DNA of 58,505 bases from an uncultured Muribaculaceae bacterium (GCA_910587915.1 CAJUOB010000017.1:1-58505), one strand, 5' to 3'. Positions 41,553 through 50,549 are shown, counted from the first letter of the stretch. The notes: a model not told the origin generated them from the letters alone. Program-made: numbers and translations.

Positions 41553-41582
41553 GCGGGATGTGCCCGTACAGGCACACCCCGC
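41553..41582. terminator. Hairpin between convergent genes
   Basis: GCGGGATGTGCC (41553-41564) pairs with GGCACACCCCGC (41571-41582) with one mismatch; a second hairpin GGCGTC-CGCAA-GACGCC follows at about 41589-41605. No long T-run follows, so it may be a weak bidirectional terminator. Confidence 0.5.
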
Positions 41583-41625
41583 GTCTCTGGCGTCCGCAAG
41601 ACGCCGGTTTACCTCGTAGTCAGTA

Positions 41626-42870
41626 CTATTCCAGATCGTGTATCACCAGACCCGAGCGCAGCTTAGGCTCGAACCATGTGGTCTTGGGCGGCATTATATT
41701 GCCTGTATCGGCAATATTCATAAGCTGCTCCATGCTCACCGGGAACAATGCGAGCGCGAATGCCATCTCGCCGCTGTCCACACGACGTTTAAGCTCTTCG
41801 AGACCGCGGATACCGCCTACGAAATCAATCCGTTTATCGGACCGCAGATCGGTTATACCGATGATATCGCGCAGTATAAGATCCGACGATATGGTCACGT
41901 CCAGCACCCCGATTGGATCATTGTCATCGTAAGTGCCCGGACGCGCCGTCAACGAATACCAACGCCCCTCGAGATAGAGTGCGAAGTTATGCAGGGCCTC
42001 TGGATGGTACACCTCCGTACCCTTGTCGACAACCACGAAATTTTTTTCGAGCCGCTCCAGAAATTCCGCTTCAGAGAGGCCGTTGAGGTCGCGTACCACG
42101 CGGTTATAGTCGATTATCTTCAGGTGCGAGGCCGGGAAAGCCACAGCAAGGAAGTAATTGTACTCCTCATCGCCGCGATGAGCGGGATTGAGCTTGGCTT
42201 TCTCATTGCCAACAAGCGCTGCGGCTGCCGAACGATGATGTCCATCGGCGATATACAGATATGGAATCTTGGCGAATTCTTCGGTTATACGGTCGATCAT
42301 CCCTCGGTCGGAGACCACCCAGAAATGATGGCCGAAACCATCGGGCGCAGTAAAATCATATTCAGGCTCGCCCATGGCCACCGTGCGGATTATATCCTCG
42401 AGCACTTCATTGTCGGGAAATGCAAAGAAAACCGGCTCGATGTTGGCATTATTGATGCGCACATGCTTCATGCGGTCCTCTTCCTTGTCGCGTCGGGTGA
42501 GTTCGTGCTTCTTGATGCGGCCCTCCATGTAGTCGTCGACATTAGCCGCCACAACAATACCGAACTGAGTACGCCCGTCCATGGTCTGGGCATAGATATA
42601 GTAGTGCTCCTCGCTGTCCTGCACGAGCCATCCGTTGTTGCGGAATGCGGCAAAGTTCTCCACTGCCTTATCGTACACTTCGGGGGCATGTTCATCGGTT
42701 CCGGGTGCGAAGTCAATCTCGGGCTTTATGATGTGATACAACGACTTGGGATTGCCGTCGGCCTCATGCCGGGCTTCCTCGCTGTTAAGAACGTCGTAGG
42801 GGCGCGATGCAACCTCGGTCACCAGTTCGCGCGGCGGGCGAATGCCCTTGAAAGGTTTGACTTTTGCCAT
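41626..42870 (-). CDS. DUF1015-family protein
   Basis: The 414-residue cytosolic protein matches DUF1015 throughout: PFKGIRPPRELVTEVASRPYDVLNSEEA near the N-terminus, the IYAQTMDGRTQFGIV segment, YLYIADGHHRSAAA in the middle, and DPIGVLDVTISSDLIL. Its biochemical role is not settled; in some bacteria it neighbours serine-biosynthesis genes, but none are present here. A good promoter at 42988-43019 gives a leader of about 110 bases. It stands as a single-gene unit convergent with the glycosyltransferase gene. Confidence 0.9.
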   Translation of the reverse strand: MAKVKPFKGIRPPRELVTEVASRPYDVLNSEEARHEADGNPKSLYHIIKPEIDFAPGTDEHAPEVYDKAVENFAAFRNNGWLVQDSEEHYYIYAQTMDGRTQFGIVVAANVDDYMEGRIKKHELTRRDKEEDRMKHVRINNANIEPVFFAFPDNEVLEDIIRTVAMGEPEYDFTAPDGFGHHFWVVSDRGMIDRITEEFAKIPYLYIADGHHRSAAAALVGNEKAKLNPAHRGDEEYNYFLAVAFPASHLKIIDYNRVVRDLNGLSEAEFLERLEKNFVVVDKGTEVYHPEALHNFALYLEGRWYSLTARPGTYDDNDPIGVLDVTISSDLILRDIIGITDLRSDKRIDFVGGIRGLEELKRRVDSGEMAFALALFPVSMEQLMNIADTGNIMPPKTTWFEPKLRSGLVIHDLE

Positions 42871-42987
42871 TTCTCAGTCTATTCTATGATAAAGTATTTA
42901 AGGTATACAACACTTGCGGACAATAGTTGCAGATGAACGGTTAAAAAGTCAGAAAAGCTCTCTATGCCTATCTCCAACTTCTCCCTG

Positions 42988-43019
42988 CAAATATACACTT
43001 TAATCCTACATCGAACAAA
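42988..43019 (-). promoter_or_regulatory. Promoter of the DUF1015 gene
   Basis: TTTG (complement of CAAA at 43016-43019), a 20-base spacer and TATATTTG (complement of 42988-42995) match the consensus exactly. Confidence 0.7.
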
Positions 43020-43028
43020 TAATCACGC

Positions 43029-43072
43029 AAAAACAGCCATGGCGATGCCGAAGTATGCGCCATGGCTGTTTT
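43029..43072 (-). terminator. Terminator of the fur-purA unit
   Basis: AAAACAGCCATGGCG and CGCCATGGCTGTTTT form a long perfect stem around a 12- to 13-base loop, with a U-run on the minus strand. Confidence 0.85.
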
Positions 43073-43090
43073 CGTAAGTTGGTTTCAGGT

Positions 43091-44383
43091 TTACCGGATG
43101 ATGGTTTCCTCGCGGTCGGGGCCCACGGAAATAACAGCCACGGGCACACCCACCTTCTCTTCGATGAATGCTATATAATCGCGGAATGCCTGGGGAAGTT
43201 CTGCTTCGGTGCGGGCCTTGGAGAGGTCGGTCTTCCAGCCGGGAAGTTCCTCATAGATAGGCTCTACGATACCAGCACCTTCGGCGTTATCACCAACGGA
43301 ATAGGGGAAGTCGGTGGTAACAGTGCCGTCGGGCATGCGGTAGGCGGTGCACACCTTTATGGTGTCGAAGCCGTCGAGCACGTCGCTCTTCATCATTATC
43401 AGATGGGTAGCGCCGTTGATCATCACTGCATAGCGCAGAGCCACAAGGTCGAGCCAACCGCAGCGGCGTTCACGACCGGTCACTGCACCGTATTCATGGC
43501 CGATATTGCGGATTGTGGCACCGGTCTCGTCGAAAAGCTCGGTGGGGAAAGGACCGCTACCCACACGTGTGCAGTAGGCCTTGAAGATACCATATACATT
43601 TCCGATACGGCCGGGGGCGATACCCAGACCGGTACAAGCACCGGCAGCGACGGTATTGCTTGATGTCACAAAGGGATACGAGCCAAAGTCCACATCGAGC
43701 ATAGTACCCTGAGCGCCCTCGCAGAGAACGCTGTGGTCTGCATCGAGGGTTTTGTTGATATAGTGCTCGGTGTCGGTGAGAGCGAAAGTACGCAGATATG
43801 CCACGGCGTCGAGCCATTCCTGCTCGAGCGCTGCGAAGTTATCGGCAGGAGTGGCACCCATTGCTGCCAGGCGTGCCAGATGAGCGTCGCGGGCTGCGGC
43901 ATAGCGCTCGGCAAAGTCCTCGCGCAGGGTATCGCCTACACGGAGACCATGACGCGAAACCTTGTCGGTATATGTCGGGCCGATGCCCTTGCCTGTGGTA
44001 CCTATCTTACCGCTGCCCATGGCGCGCTCGCCGGCGGCATCGAGAAGACGGTGTGTAGGCATTATCAGATGTGCCTTTTTCGATATTTTGAGAATCGAGT
44101 GGAGATCGACGCCATCGGCCTCGAGTTGCTCGGCCTCGCCACGGAAAAGCACCGGGTCGAGAACGACACCATTACCTATCACATTGGTTATGGCTCCCTT
44201 AGCGAACACGCCCGAGGGAATGGAGCGGAGCACATGCTTGTGTCCGTCGAATTCGAGTGTGTGTCCGGCGTTGGGGCCGCCCTGGAAACGGGCTACCACA
44301 TCGTACTTGGGAGCGAGGACATCGACAATCTTGCCCTTGCCTTCGTCGCCCCACTGCAGGCCTAAAAGAAGATCGGCTTTCAT
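43091..44383 (-). CDS. purA: Adenylosuccinate synthetase
   Basis: PurA condenses IMP and aspartate using GTP, the first committed step to AMP. The 430-residue protein starts MKADLLLGLQWGDEGKGKIVD, containing the GDEGKGK P-loop, followed by QGGPNAGHT, GTTGKGIGPTYTDK and CEGAQGTMLDVDFGSYPFVTSSN, all standard. The ATG at 44383 overlaps the upstream Fur-family gene by four bases; longer frames to 44578 are rejected because they read through that gene. Length is typical. Confidence 0.96.
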   Translation of the reverse strand: MKADLLLGLQWGDEGKGKIVDVLAPKYDVVARFQGGPNAGHTLEFDGHKHVLRSIPSGVFAKGAITNVIGNGVVLDPVLFRGEAEQLEADGVDLHSILKISKKAHLIMPTHRLLDAAGERAMGSGKIGTTGKGIGPTYTDKVSRHGLRVGDTLREDFAERYAAARDAHLARLAAMGATPADNFAALEQEWLDAVAYLRTFALTDTEHYINKTLDADHSVLCEGAQGTMLDVDFGSYPFVTSSNTVAAGACTGLGIAPGRIGNVYGIFKAYCTRVGSGPFPTELFDETGATIRNIGHEYGAVTGRERRCGWLDLVALRYAVMINGATHLIMMKSDVLDGFDTIKVCTAYRMPDGTVTTDFPYSVGDNAEGAGIVEPIYEELPGWKTDLSKARTEAELPQAFRDYIAFIEEKVGVPVAVISVGPDREETIIR

Positions 44384-44856
44384 TTTTTTATGCTTGTATT
44401 GATGTTTGTTTTCTTTGCTTTGCGGGCGCATGTCGAACACACGCCGTACACCGTCATTTCGAAATACGAGGCCGTGAACGCCGAGTAGTGACGAGCACGC
44501 AGTACTTCGGAAAACGATTTGTCCTTCACCACCTTCACACGGCCGCATTTCAAGCACACAAGATGATGCCTGTTGCACGGAAGAATGCCATAGGTAGTTT
44601 CGCCGGTGCCATAGTAGCGACCAAGCACACCGGCATCCACAAGCAGCTCGACTGTATTGTAGAGCGTGGCCTGCGACACTCTGACGCCTCGCTGAGACAC
44701 CGCCTCGGCAAGGTCTTCCATTGAAAACGACTTACCGATGCCGCGGGCTGCCTCGAGGATTTCGTTGCGTTCGGCCGTATTTCTACGCCCCGTTCGCACC
44801 AGATACTCGCTGAGTTTCTGCTGAACGGAATCCTGTTTTAGCTTTTCGCCGGTCAT
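44380..44856 (-). CDS. Fur-family metal-responsive regulator
   Basis: The 158-residue protein has the Fur winged helix (KSFSMEDLAEAVSQRGVRVSQATLYNTVELLVDAGVLGR) and a dimerisation domain with the zinc pairs CLKCG and CSTC, as in Fur, Zur and PerR. Which metal or oxidant it senses cannot be told without the sensory-site residues being compared in detail. The start at 44856 is preferred, since a -7 box (complement of 44895-44902) lies about 40 bases upstream. It overlaps purA by four bases, an unusual partner. The gene is divergent from prmA. Confidence 0.88.
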   Translation of the reverse strand: MTGEKLKQDSVQQKLSEYLVRTGRRNTAERNEILEAARGIGKSFSMEDLAEAVSQRGVRVSQATLYNTVELLVDAGVLGRYYGTGETTYGILPCNRHHLVCLKCGRVKVVKDKSFSEVLRARHYSAFTASYFEMTVYGVCSTCARKAKKTNINTSIKK

Positions 44857-44978
44857 GCGGATGGAAATGGACTGATGCGTTTTTTTGACGTGGGCAAAAT
44901 TACGAAATATTTCCGAAAATAGCTTACCTTTGCCGAACAAATGCATTATAGCACCATACACCTGCAATAATATAGCTG

Positions 44979-45878
44979 TTGGAAATCATGAGCAAGCCTA
45001 CTATGAACGATTACTATAAGGTCGAGATCGGCATAAAGCCAGCCTCCACCGACTTCTGCGATCTCGCTGCCGACCTGCTCGGTGGCATCGGATTCGAAAG
45101 TTTCGTGCCCTACGAAGATCGCCCGGGCGAGGGCCTCACTGCATTCGTGCCGGCGCCTCTCTACAGCCCCGAAGCTCTCACTGAGGCTTTGCTCGGTCTG
45201 CAGCCCTTTGCAGAGGCTTCATTCGAGGCCGAATTTGTGCAAGGTCGCGACTGGAATGCCGAATGGGAGAAAAACTATTTCCGACCGATACTCGTGGAAG
45301 GAAAAGTGGCCGTGCACAGCAGCTTCCACACCGATATCCCCGAGGCGCAGTACGACATCACCATCGATCCTAAAATGGCATTCGGCACCGGCCACCATGC
45401 CACCACATCGCTCATGATGCGTGCACTTCTGGCCACATGTACCCCGGGCATGGCCGTGATCGACATGGGCACCGGATCGGGCATTCTCGCCATCCTTGCG
45501 GCAATGCTTGGTGCCAAACCCGTCACCGGTATCGAGATCGACCCGTTCGCCGAAGCCAATGCCCGCGACAATGTGGCCCTCAATCTTCCGGCGGGAGGTG
45601 CGGTCGCCATAGTCGGTGGCGACGCCTCGGCCCTCGCACAAGTGCCCTACAAAGCCGACATATTCCTCGCCAACATCAACCGCAACGTCATAACCGCCGA
45701 CATCGCCGCATATGCCGAGGGTACCGCACAGGGTGGCACACTCATTGTCAGCGGATTCTATGTCGCCGACCGCCCCATTGTGATAGAGGCTGCCGAGAAG
45801 GCCGGATTCGTAAAGACAGCCGTCGACGAAATGGACAACTGGTCATCAATTACATTCACCAAAGCCGCAACACGATGA
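44979..45878 (+). CDS. prmA: Ribosomal protein L11 methyltransferase PrmA
   Basis: PrmA methylates ribosomal protein L11 with SAM. The protein has a short N-terminal L11-recognition domain (about 1-95) and a Rossmann methyltransferase domain with PKMAFGTGHHATTSLMM, IDMGTGSGILAIL, GIEIDPFAEANARDN and NINRNVI in place of the usual NI(L/V) motif. ATGs at 44979, 44988 and 45003 are all possible starts; a TACCTTTG -7 box lies at 44925-44932. Its stop overlaps the next gene's start by four bases. Confidence 0.92.
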   Translation: MEIMSKPTMNDYYKVEIGIKPASTDFCDLAADLLGGIGFESFVPYEDRPGEGLTAFVPAPLYSPEALTEALLGLQPFAEASFEAEFVQGRDWNAEWEKNYFRPILVEGKVAVHSSFHTDIPEAQYDITIDPKMAFGTGHHATTSLMMRALLATCTPGMAVIDMGTGSGILAILAAMLGAKPVTGIEIDPFAEANARDNVALNLPAGGAVAIVGGDASALAQVPYKADIFLANINRNVITADIAAYAEGTAQGGTLIVSGFYVADRPIVIEAAEKAGFVKTAVDEMDNWSSITFTKAATR

Positions 45879-46396
45879 GACGCTTCATATTAGCTTTGGT
45901 CGCGGTAATGGCTACGCTTTGCTCGCAAGCCGAAAAGCCGGTATTGAAGTTCGCATGGGGTGCCGATGCCGGCGCTTCAATCGACCTGACAGGCAGCGAC
46001 ATGAGCACCATCGACTTCAGCGCATCTTTCGGCATGAGCCGAGGTTGGATAAATTTTCTTGGTCTGGGTGTGGAAGCCGACATCATGACAAGCAACTCCT
46101 GCCGATCATACCCGCTGTACCTCAATTTCAGAACCAATTTCCAGAACAAACCGTCGCTCCTGTTCTGGGATCTAAAAGGCGGCATATCGCTAAATTATCT
46201 CGAACACAACCATCAGCAGACAGGCCCCTACGCATCCACCGGCCTTGGAGTCAATCTGGCACGCAGCGCCAAGTTCTCATCACATCTTCTGATTTCCTAC
46301 ACATATCGCCACCGCAAAACCATTGTCGGCGACGAAATGACCCACCGCTTCAAAAGTCTCAGCTACGCATCTGTGAAAATAGGCGTAATATTCTGA
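45875..46396 (+). CDS. Small outer-membrane beta-barrel protein
   Basis: The 173-residue protein has a signal peptide (MRRFILALVAVMATLCSQA) and beta-strand patterns (LKFAWGADAGASIDLTG, FLGLGVEADIMTS, YLNFRTNF, ASVKIGVIF) typical of small eight-stranded barrels. It ends with Phe, as usual for this class. Its ATG overlaps the prmA stop (ATGA), so it is translationally coupled to a ribosome-modifying enzyme, with no evident functional reason. Longer upstream frames read prmA in another register and are rejected. Confidence 0.75.
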   Translation: MRRFILALVAVMATLCSQAEKPVLKFAWGADAGASIDLTGSDMSTIDFSASFGMSRGWINFLGLGVEADIMTSNSCRSYPLYLNFRTNFQNKPSLLFWDLKGGISLNYLEHNHQQTGPYASTGLGVNLARSAKFSSHLLISYTYRHRKTIVGDEMTHRFKSLSYASVKIGVIF

Positions 46397-46455
46397 CTTT
46401 TCTATCCCTACATCTTCACCGACCTCAAAAAATGCAAGGATAACCGTAAAATAGG

Positions 46456-46487
46456 TTAGTTGGCGGAATTATTATTTCGTAATTTTG
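46456..46487 (+). promoter_or_regulatory. Promoter of the TonB receptor/DUF362 unit
   Basis: TAATTTTG at 46480-46487 fits the -7 consensus. The region TTAGTTG (46456-46462) could supply a -33 element, at a slightly non-ideal distance. Confidence 0.5.
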
Positions 46488-46496
46488 CAACCGAAT

Positions 46497-48362
46497 ATGA
46501 AGACGCCAATCCTAAACATCGCCTTTTTTGCAGCCGCGTGCTCAGCCTCAACCATCTCAGTGGCCCAGACCACACAAGCCGACTCCATCGAAGCTCTCGA
46601 GGAAATAGTGGTGACCGGGTCCAATCATGCAGTCGACGCACGTCTGCTGCCATACACCGTGAGCGTCATCAACCGCTCCGAACTTGAGGCCGCAGGCAGC
46701 ACACAATTGCTCACAGCTCTGAAAGGGCGGGTGCCGAGCCTGTTTGTGACCGAGCGAGGCATTTTCGGGTATGGCGTGTCGGGCAACGGCTCCGGCCACA
46801 TAAAAATGCGTGGTGTCGGTGGCGACAGAGCGAGTGCCGTGCTAATGATGATGGACGGCCAGCCTCAGTTCGCCGGTATATATTCACACCACATCGGCGA
46901 CTTCTACGGCAAGGAATATGTAGAGCGGGTGGAAGTGCTCCGAGGCCCTGCTTCGGTGCTATATGGCTCGAATGCTATGGCCGGTACAATCAACGTTATA
47001 ACCCGCAATGCCAAGACCGACGGCTTGCATGCCGACCTTACCACACAGTATGGCTCGTACAACACCTGGCAGACTTCGCTCACCGGTACAGCACGATACG
47101 GACGCCTGTCGTCGCTCGTATCGCTGTCGTACGACCGTACCGACGGCAATATCGAAGGCCTGAAGTTCAAGCAAGGAGCTGCCTATGCAAAGCTTGCCTA
47201 TGACTTTTCCAACAGTTGGAAAGCACAGGCCGACTACACGGTGATGAAGTTCGATGCCGACGACCCGGTGTACCCTACTCTATCCGACCCCGCATCTACG
47301 GCAGTATATACACAGAATGTTCTCCGGGGCGAAGCCTCGGCAGCTCTTACCAACAATTATGAAAATACCGGTGGTACCGTAAGGCTATATTACAGCTATG
47401 GCAACCACTATGTCGATGATCCACGCCATTTCCACAGCGTGGACGACCGGCTCGGCGTGATGGCATATCAGAATTTCAGTCCTTGGGAGGGGACAGCCAT
47501 CACGGCGGGCTTCGACTTCAGCCGATATTCCGGAAAAATACCCATGAGCGGCGGAACAGCCCACACACCGGGCGCACTCGGCACAATCTCCAGAAAATAT
47601 GTGACTGAATACTCACCATACGTCACGGCGGCACAGAGCCTTTTCAACCGTGTGCTCACCCTCAGCGCCGGCCTCCGCATGGCAAACAGCGATATGTTCG
47701 GCACCCGTTGGGTACCGCAGGCAGGTGTGGCCGTCAATGTTCCATGTGGTTTCACCGTCAAGGGCTCGGCTGCGATGGGATACCGCAATCCGTCGTTCCG
47801 CGAACTATATCTCTACAAGATGGCCAACCCCGACCTCTCGCCCGAACGTATGTGGAACTATGAGATAGCAGTCGAAAAGCGATTCAACCACTACCTCTCG
47901 GCTGAGATAACCGCATACTACAGCCGTGGTGCCGATATGATACAGACTGTCGACATGAAAAATGTCAATACAGGGTCTTTCATAAACAAAGGTATAGAGC
48001 TGAGTCTTCACAGCCGCCCGCTCGACAACCTGAGCTTGCACGCCACCTACAGCTATCTCCACACATCACTTAAAAATCTCACGGGAGCACCCAAGAACCA
48101 GTATTGGCTCGGAGCCGAATGGAAGCCGCTGAAGTGGCTTGAACTATGCGCCGACCTGCAGGGCGTGGGAAGTCTCTATGTGGCCGAGGGCATCAAGCAC
48201 CAAAGCTACGCACTGCTCAACCTCAAGACAACTTTCATCATCAACCGGCACGTGAAACTTTTCGCCCGGCTTGAAAACGTAACCGACGCCCGATATACCA
48301 TCAACCGAGGCTACCCGATGCCGGGATTCACAGCCATGGGCGGGGTGTCGCTATCTATCTGA
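46497..48362 (+). CDS. TonB-dependent outer-membrane receptor
   Basis: The 621-residue protein (start ATG at 46497) has a signal peptide (to about residue 24), a TonB-box-like EEIVVTGS, a plug domain with DGQPQFAGIY and VEVLRGPASVLYGSNAMAGTINVIT, and a barrel ending MGGVSLSI. It lacks the N-terminal carboxypeptidase-like domain of the receptor at 2961, resembling siderophore, heme or cobalamin receptors. The -7 box ends at 46487, so the leader is only a few bases. The DUF362 gene follows after 19 bases and is probably co-transcribed. Confidence 0.92.
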   Translation: MKTPILNIAFFAAACSASTISVAQTTQADSIEALEEIVVTGSNHAVDARLLPYTVSVINRSELEAAGSTQLLTALKGRVPSLFVTERGIFGYGVSGNGSGHIKMRGVGGDRASAVLMMMDGQPQFAGIYSHHIGDFYGKEYVERVEVLRGPASVLYGSNAMAGTINVITRNAKTDGLHADLTTQYGSYNTWQTSLTGTARYGRLSSLVSLSYDRTDGNIEGLKFKQGAAYAKLAYDFSNSWKAQADYTVMKFDADDPVYPTLSDPASTAVYTQNVLRGEASAALTNNYENTGGTVRLYYSYGNHYVDDPRHFHSVDDRLGVMAYQNFSPWEGTAITAGFDFSRYSGKIPMSGGTAHTPGALGTISRKYVTEYSPYVTAAQSLFNRVLTLSAGLRMANSDMFGTRWVPQAGVAVNVPCGFTVKGSAAMGYRNPSFRELYLYKMANPDLSPERMWNYEIAVEKRFNHYLSAEITAYYSRGADMIQTVDMKNVNTGSFINKGIELSLHSRPLDNLSLHATYSYLHTSLKNLTGAPKNQYWLGAEWKPLKWLELCADLQGVGSLYVAEGIKHQSYALLNLKTTFIINRHVKLFARLENVTDARYTINRGYPMPGFTAMGGVSLSI

Positions 48363-48381
48363 ACTAACTCCTTATCCCTAT

Positions 48382-49362
48382 ATGAAAAAAACTTTTCTTG
48401 CCCTTATGGGCGCCTCGCTGCTCATGAGCAGCTGCGGCACAAAAACTGAAGCCGCCCCCGCGGCAGAGACCACAGCAACCGACTCGGCCGTATCGACAGT
48501 ATACTACATCAGGGACATAACACCCGAAAACCTCGTGAAAATCTATAACGCCCTTGGACGTAAGGCCGAAGGCAAAGTGGCCGTGAAGATGTCGACAGGT
48601 GAATCGAATAAATCCCACCAACTCGACCCGGCTCTCATCAAACCCCTCATCGACGAACTCGGAGCCACAATCGTGGAGTGCAACACCGCCTATGCCGGCA
48701 ACCGCAATACTACCGAGGCACACCGCAAAGCCGCTGCCGACCACGGCTACACAGCCATAGCCGAGGTCGACATAATGGATGCCGACGGCGACACCATACT
48801 ACCGCTCGAAGGCGGCAAGCACCTCAAATACGACATTGTCGGCAAGAACTACCCTAACTACGACTTCACCGTAGTGCTGTCGCACTTCAAGGGCCATGCC
48901 ATGGGCGGATTCGGCGGTGCACTCAAAAATGTAGCCATAGGCATAGCATCTGCCAACGGAAAATCCTATATCCACAGCGCCGGCAAGACTGCCAATGTCG
49001 ACTCAATATGGCAGAACATAGCTCCACAGGACGATTTTCTCGAATCGATGGGCGAGGCCTGCAAAGCTGTTTTCGCACACGCAGGTGACAATATTCTGTT
49101 TATAAATGTGGCAAACAATCTATCGGTCGACTGTGATTGCGACGGCAATCCCGCAGCTCCCGAGATGGCCGACCTCGGCATCCTTGCGTCGCTCGACCCC
49201 GTAGCTCTCGACCGTGCTTGCGTGGACCTCGTGCTCAATTCCGAGGACCCGGGCAAAGATGCTCTTATCGAACGCATGGAATCGCGCCATGCAACCCATC
49301 TGCTCGACTACTCGGAACAACTCGGAATCGGTTCGCAGAAGTACAAAATCGTAGAATTGTAA
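48382..49362 (+). CDS. DUF362-domain lipoprotein
   Basis: The 326-residue protein has a lipoprotein signal (MKKTFLALMGASLLMSSC, lipobox MSSC) and the DUF362 core: VAVKMSTGESNKSHQLDP, VVLSHFKGHAMGGFGGALKNVAIG and LASLDPVALDRACVDLV. Some DUF362 proteins carry ferredoxin clusters; here only a DCDCDGN pair is seen, so metal binding is possible but unproven. It is exported, unlike cytosolic members. Position directly after a TonB receptor suggests a role in iron or cofactor handling (inference). A terminator follows. Confidence 0.85.
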   Translation: MKKTFLALMGASLLMSSCGTKTEAAPAAETTATDSAVSTVYYIRDITPENLVKIYNALGRKAEGKVAVKMSTGESNKSHQLDPALIKPLIDELGATIVECNTAYAGNRNTTEAHRKAAADHGYTAIAEVDIMDADGDTILPLEGGKHLKYDIVGKNYPNYDFTVVLSHFKGHAMGGFGGALKNVAIGIASANGKSYIHSAGKTANVDSIWQNIAPQDDFLESMGEACKAVFAHAGDNILFINVANNLSVDCDCDGNPAAPEMADLGILASLDPVALDRACVDLVLNSEDPGKDALIERMESRHATHLLDYSEQLGIGSQKYKIVEL

Positions 49363-49390
49363 AATTATATTTCATCTACAAACGAAAGTT

Positions 49391-49427
49391 AAAAACACCT
49401 GCGGCATTAAACCTGCAGGCGTTTTTC
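49391..49427 (+). terminator. Terminator of the TonB receptor/DUF362 unit
   Basis: AAAAAC-CCTGC with GCAGG-GTTTTT forms a stem loop ending in a T-run. Confidence 0.75.
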
Positions 49428-49488
49428 ATGTCTGATATTACGAAAAGCGACAGAAACAATATATATACAATCTAAAACTAAATATCTC

Positions 49489-50004
49489 ATGAACAAGAAA
49501 TTTATTGTAGCAGCCCTCGGCCTCAGCGCCATCGTAGCAACCCCTGCATTCGCACAGCAGCCTTCCGCCACCAAATGCGACAAGGCCAACGCTGAAAACT
49601 GCCAACTCAAAAGCGCCAAAAAGCAGGCAAACGTGCCCAACCCCTTCGAAGGCCTCAATCTCTCTGCCGAACAGCAGACCAAGCTCGAAGCCCTGAAGAC
49701 CGAATGCCAGGCTCAGCGCAAGGCTAATGCCGAAGCACGCAAGGCCGACAAGCAGAACCGCCAGAAAGCCAACAAAGAGGAAGCCCGCAAGGCTCGCACC
49801 GAACAGCTCGCTAAAATCAAGGCAATCCTTACCCCCGAGCAGTACGTGCAGTTCCTCGAAAACAACTACCTCTCCACCAACCGTGGTGGCATGAAGGGCA
49901 AAATGGCGAAAGCCGGCAAAAACGGCCGCAAGGACAATCGTCGCGCTCAGGCCGGCGCACCCCGTGGCAACCGTCAGGCATCCGCTCCTGCTACAGCACA
50001 GTAA
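49489..50004 (+). CDS. Small secreted basic protein (DUF4890-like)
   Basis: The 171-residue protein has a signal peptide (MNKKFIVAALGLSAIVATPAFA), then a helical region (LSAEQQTKLEALKTE...RKANAEARKADKQNRQ) and LTPEQYVQFLENNY. These recall the LTPEQ helical repeats of Spy/CpxP-like and DUF4890 proteins. The last 45 residues are rich in Lys, Arg, Gly and Ala without structure. It is periplasmic, with possible chaperone-like or nucleic-acid-binding properties, but no function is established. It is a single gene between two terminators, about 60 bases after the first. Confidence 0.75.
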   Translation: MNKKFIVAALGLSAIVATPAFAQQPSATKCDKANAENCQLKSAKKQANVPNPFEGLNLSAEQQTKLEALKTECQAQRKANAEARKADKQNRQKANKEEARKARTEQLAKIKAILTPEQYVQFLENNYLSTNRGGMKGKMAKAGKNGRKDNRRAQAGAPRGNRQASAPATAQ

Positions 50005-50027
50005 AAATACCTCTCCTCTCTCCCTAT

Positions 50028-50059
50028 AGTCACAACCTCAACCGGCTGTGACTTTTTTT
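50028..50059 (+). terminator. Terminator of the small basic protein gene
   Basis: AGTCACA (50028-50034) pairs with TGTGACT (50047-50053), followed by seven T residues. Confidence 0.82.
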
Positions 50060-50102
50060 ATGGCACGACCGACACAAAACGAGGCTATATCGACACTCAT
50101 TT

Positions 50103-50549
50103 CTATGGATCTGCCGCAGACCCTGCTACAGGCCCTCTATCGACAACCGGATTCCGGCGATACGGATTAAGGGATCGGTCTTTCAATCGTTTTCTCTTGC
50201 TGCGCTCCAATGCCCGGCGTTCACGACGCGACAACCTGACTTCACTCGCTTGCACAGAACTTTCCCCTGGAGTGACCGCGATGGTAGAAACCGTCTTTTC
50301 CTTGCGTGCTTTAGCTCTCTCACGCGCTCTCTGCGACCGCAGCATAGCTCGCTCCAATTCCACCTTTATCATCCGGAACGCGAGAGTGGCAGCCGGATCG
50401 TATTCCTCTGGGGTGCCACCGCTCAGAAACACATCGACCATCAGCAACGCAGCCTCGGCAGCCGTCGGCGAAAAACTAAGTGCGGCCAAAATACGGCTTC
50501 GTATATCGGCATAGAATTTTTGGGATACAGGAAGATTTTTCATAGTCAT
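50103..50549 (-). CDS. Small basic protein of unknown function
   Basis: The 148-residue protein (ATG at 50549, or 50543) has an N-terminal helical part (FYADIRSRILAALSFSPTAAEAAL...GGTPEEYDPAATLAFRMIKVELERA) and a strongly basic C-terminal half (RSQRARERAKARKE, RLSRRERRALERSKRKRLKD). The shape loosely recalls DUF6291-type replication-associated proteins, with DPAATLAFRMIKVELER similar to their DPxVxxAFxxIKxxxDR helix, but I cannot confirm this. A -7-like TACTTTTG (complement of 50574-50581) lies upstream. It may bind nucleic acid. Single-gene unit. Confidence 0.55.
   Translation of the reverse strand: MTMKNLPVSQKFYADIRSRILAALSFSPTAAEAALLMVDVFLSGGTPEEYDPAATLAFRMIKVELERAMLRSQRARERAKARKEKTVSTIAVTPGESSVQASEVRLSRRERRALERSKRKRLKDRSLNPYRRNPVVDRGPVAGSAADP

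Noticed and set aside
41638..42936. 432-codon frame opposite the DUF1015 gene
   Set aside because: No recognisable protein features; it results from low stop-codon frequency on the reverse strand of GC-rich coding DNA.
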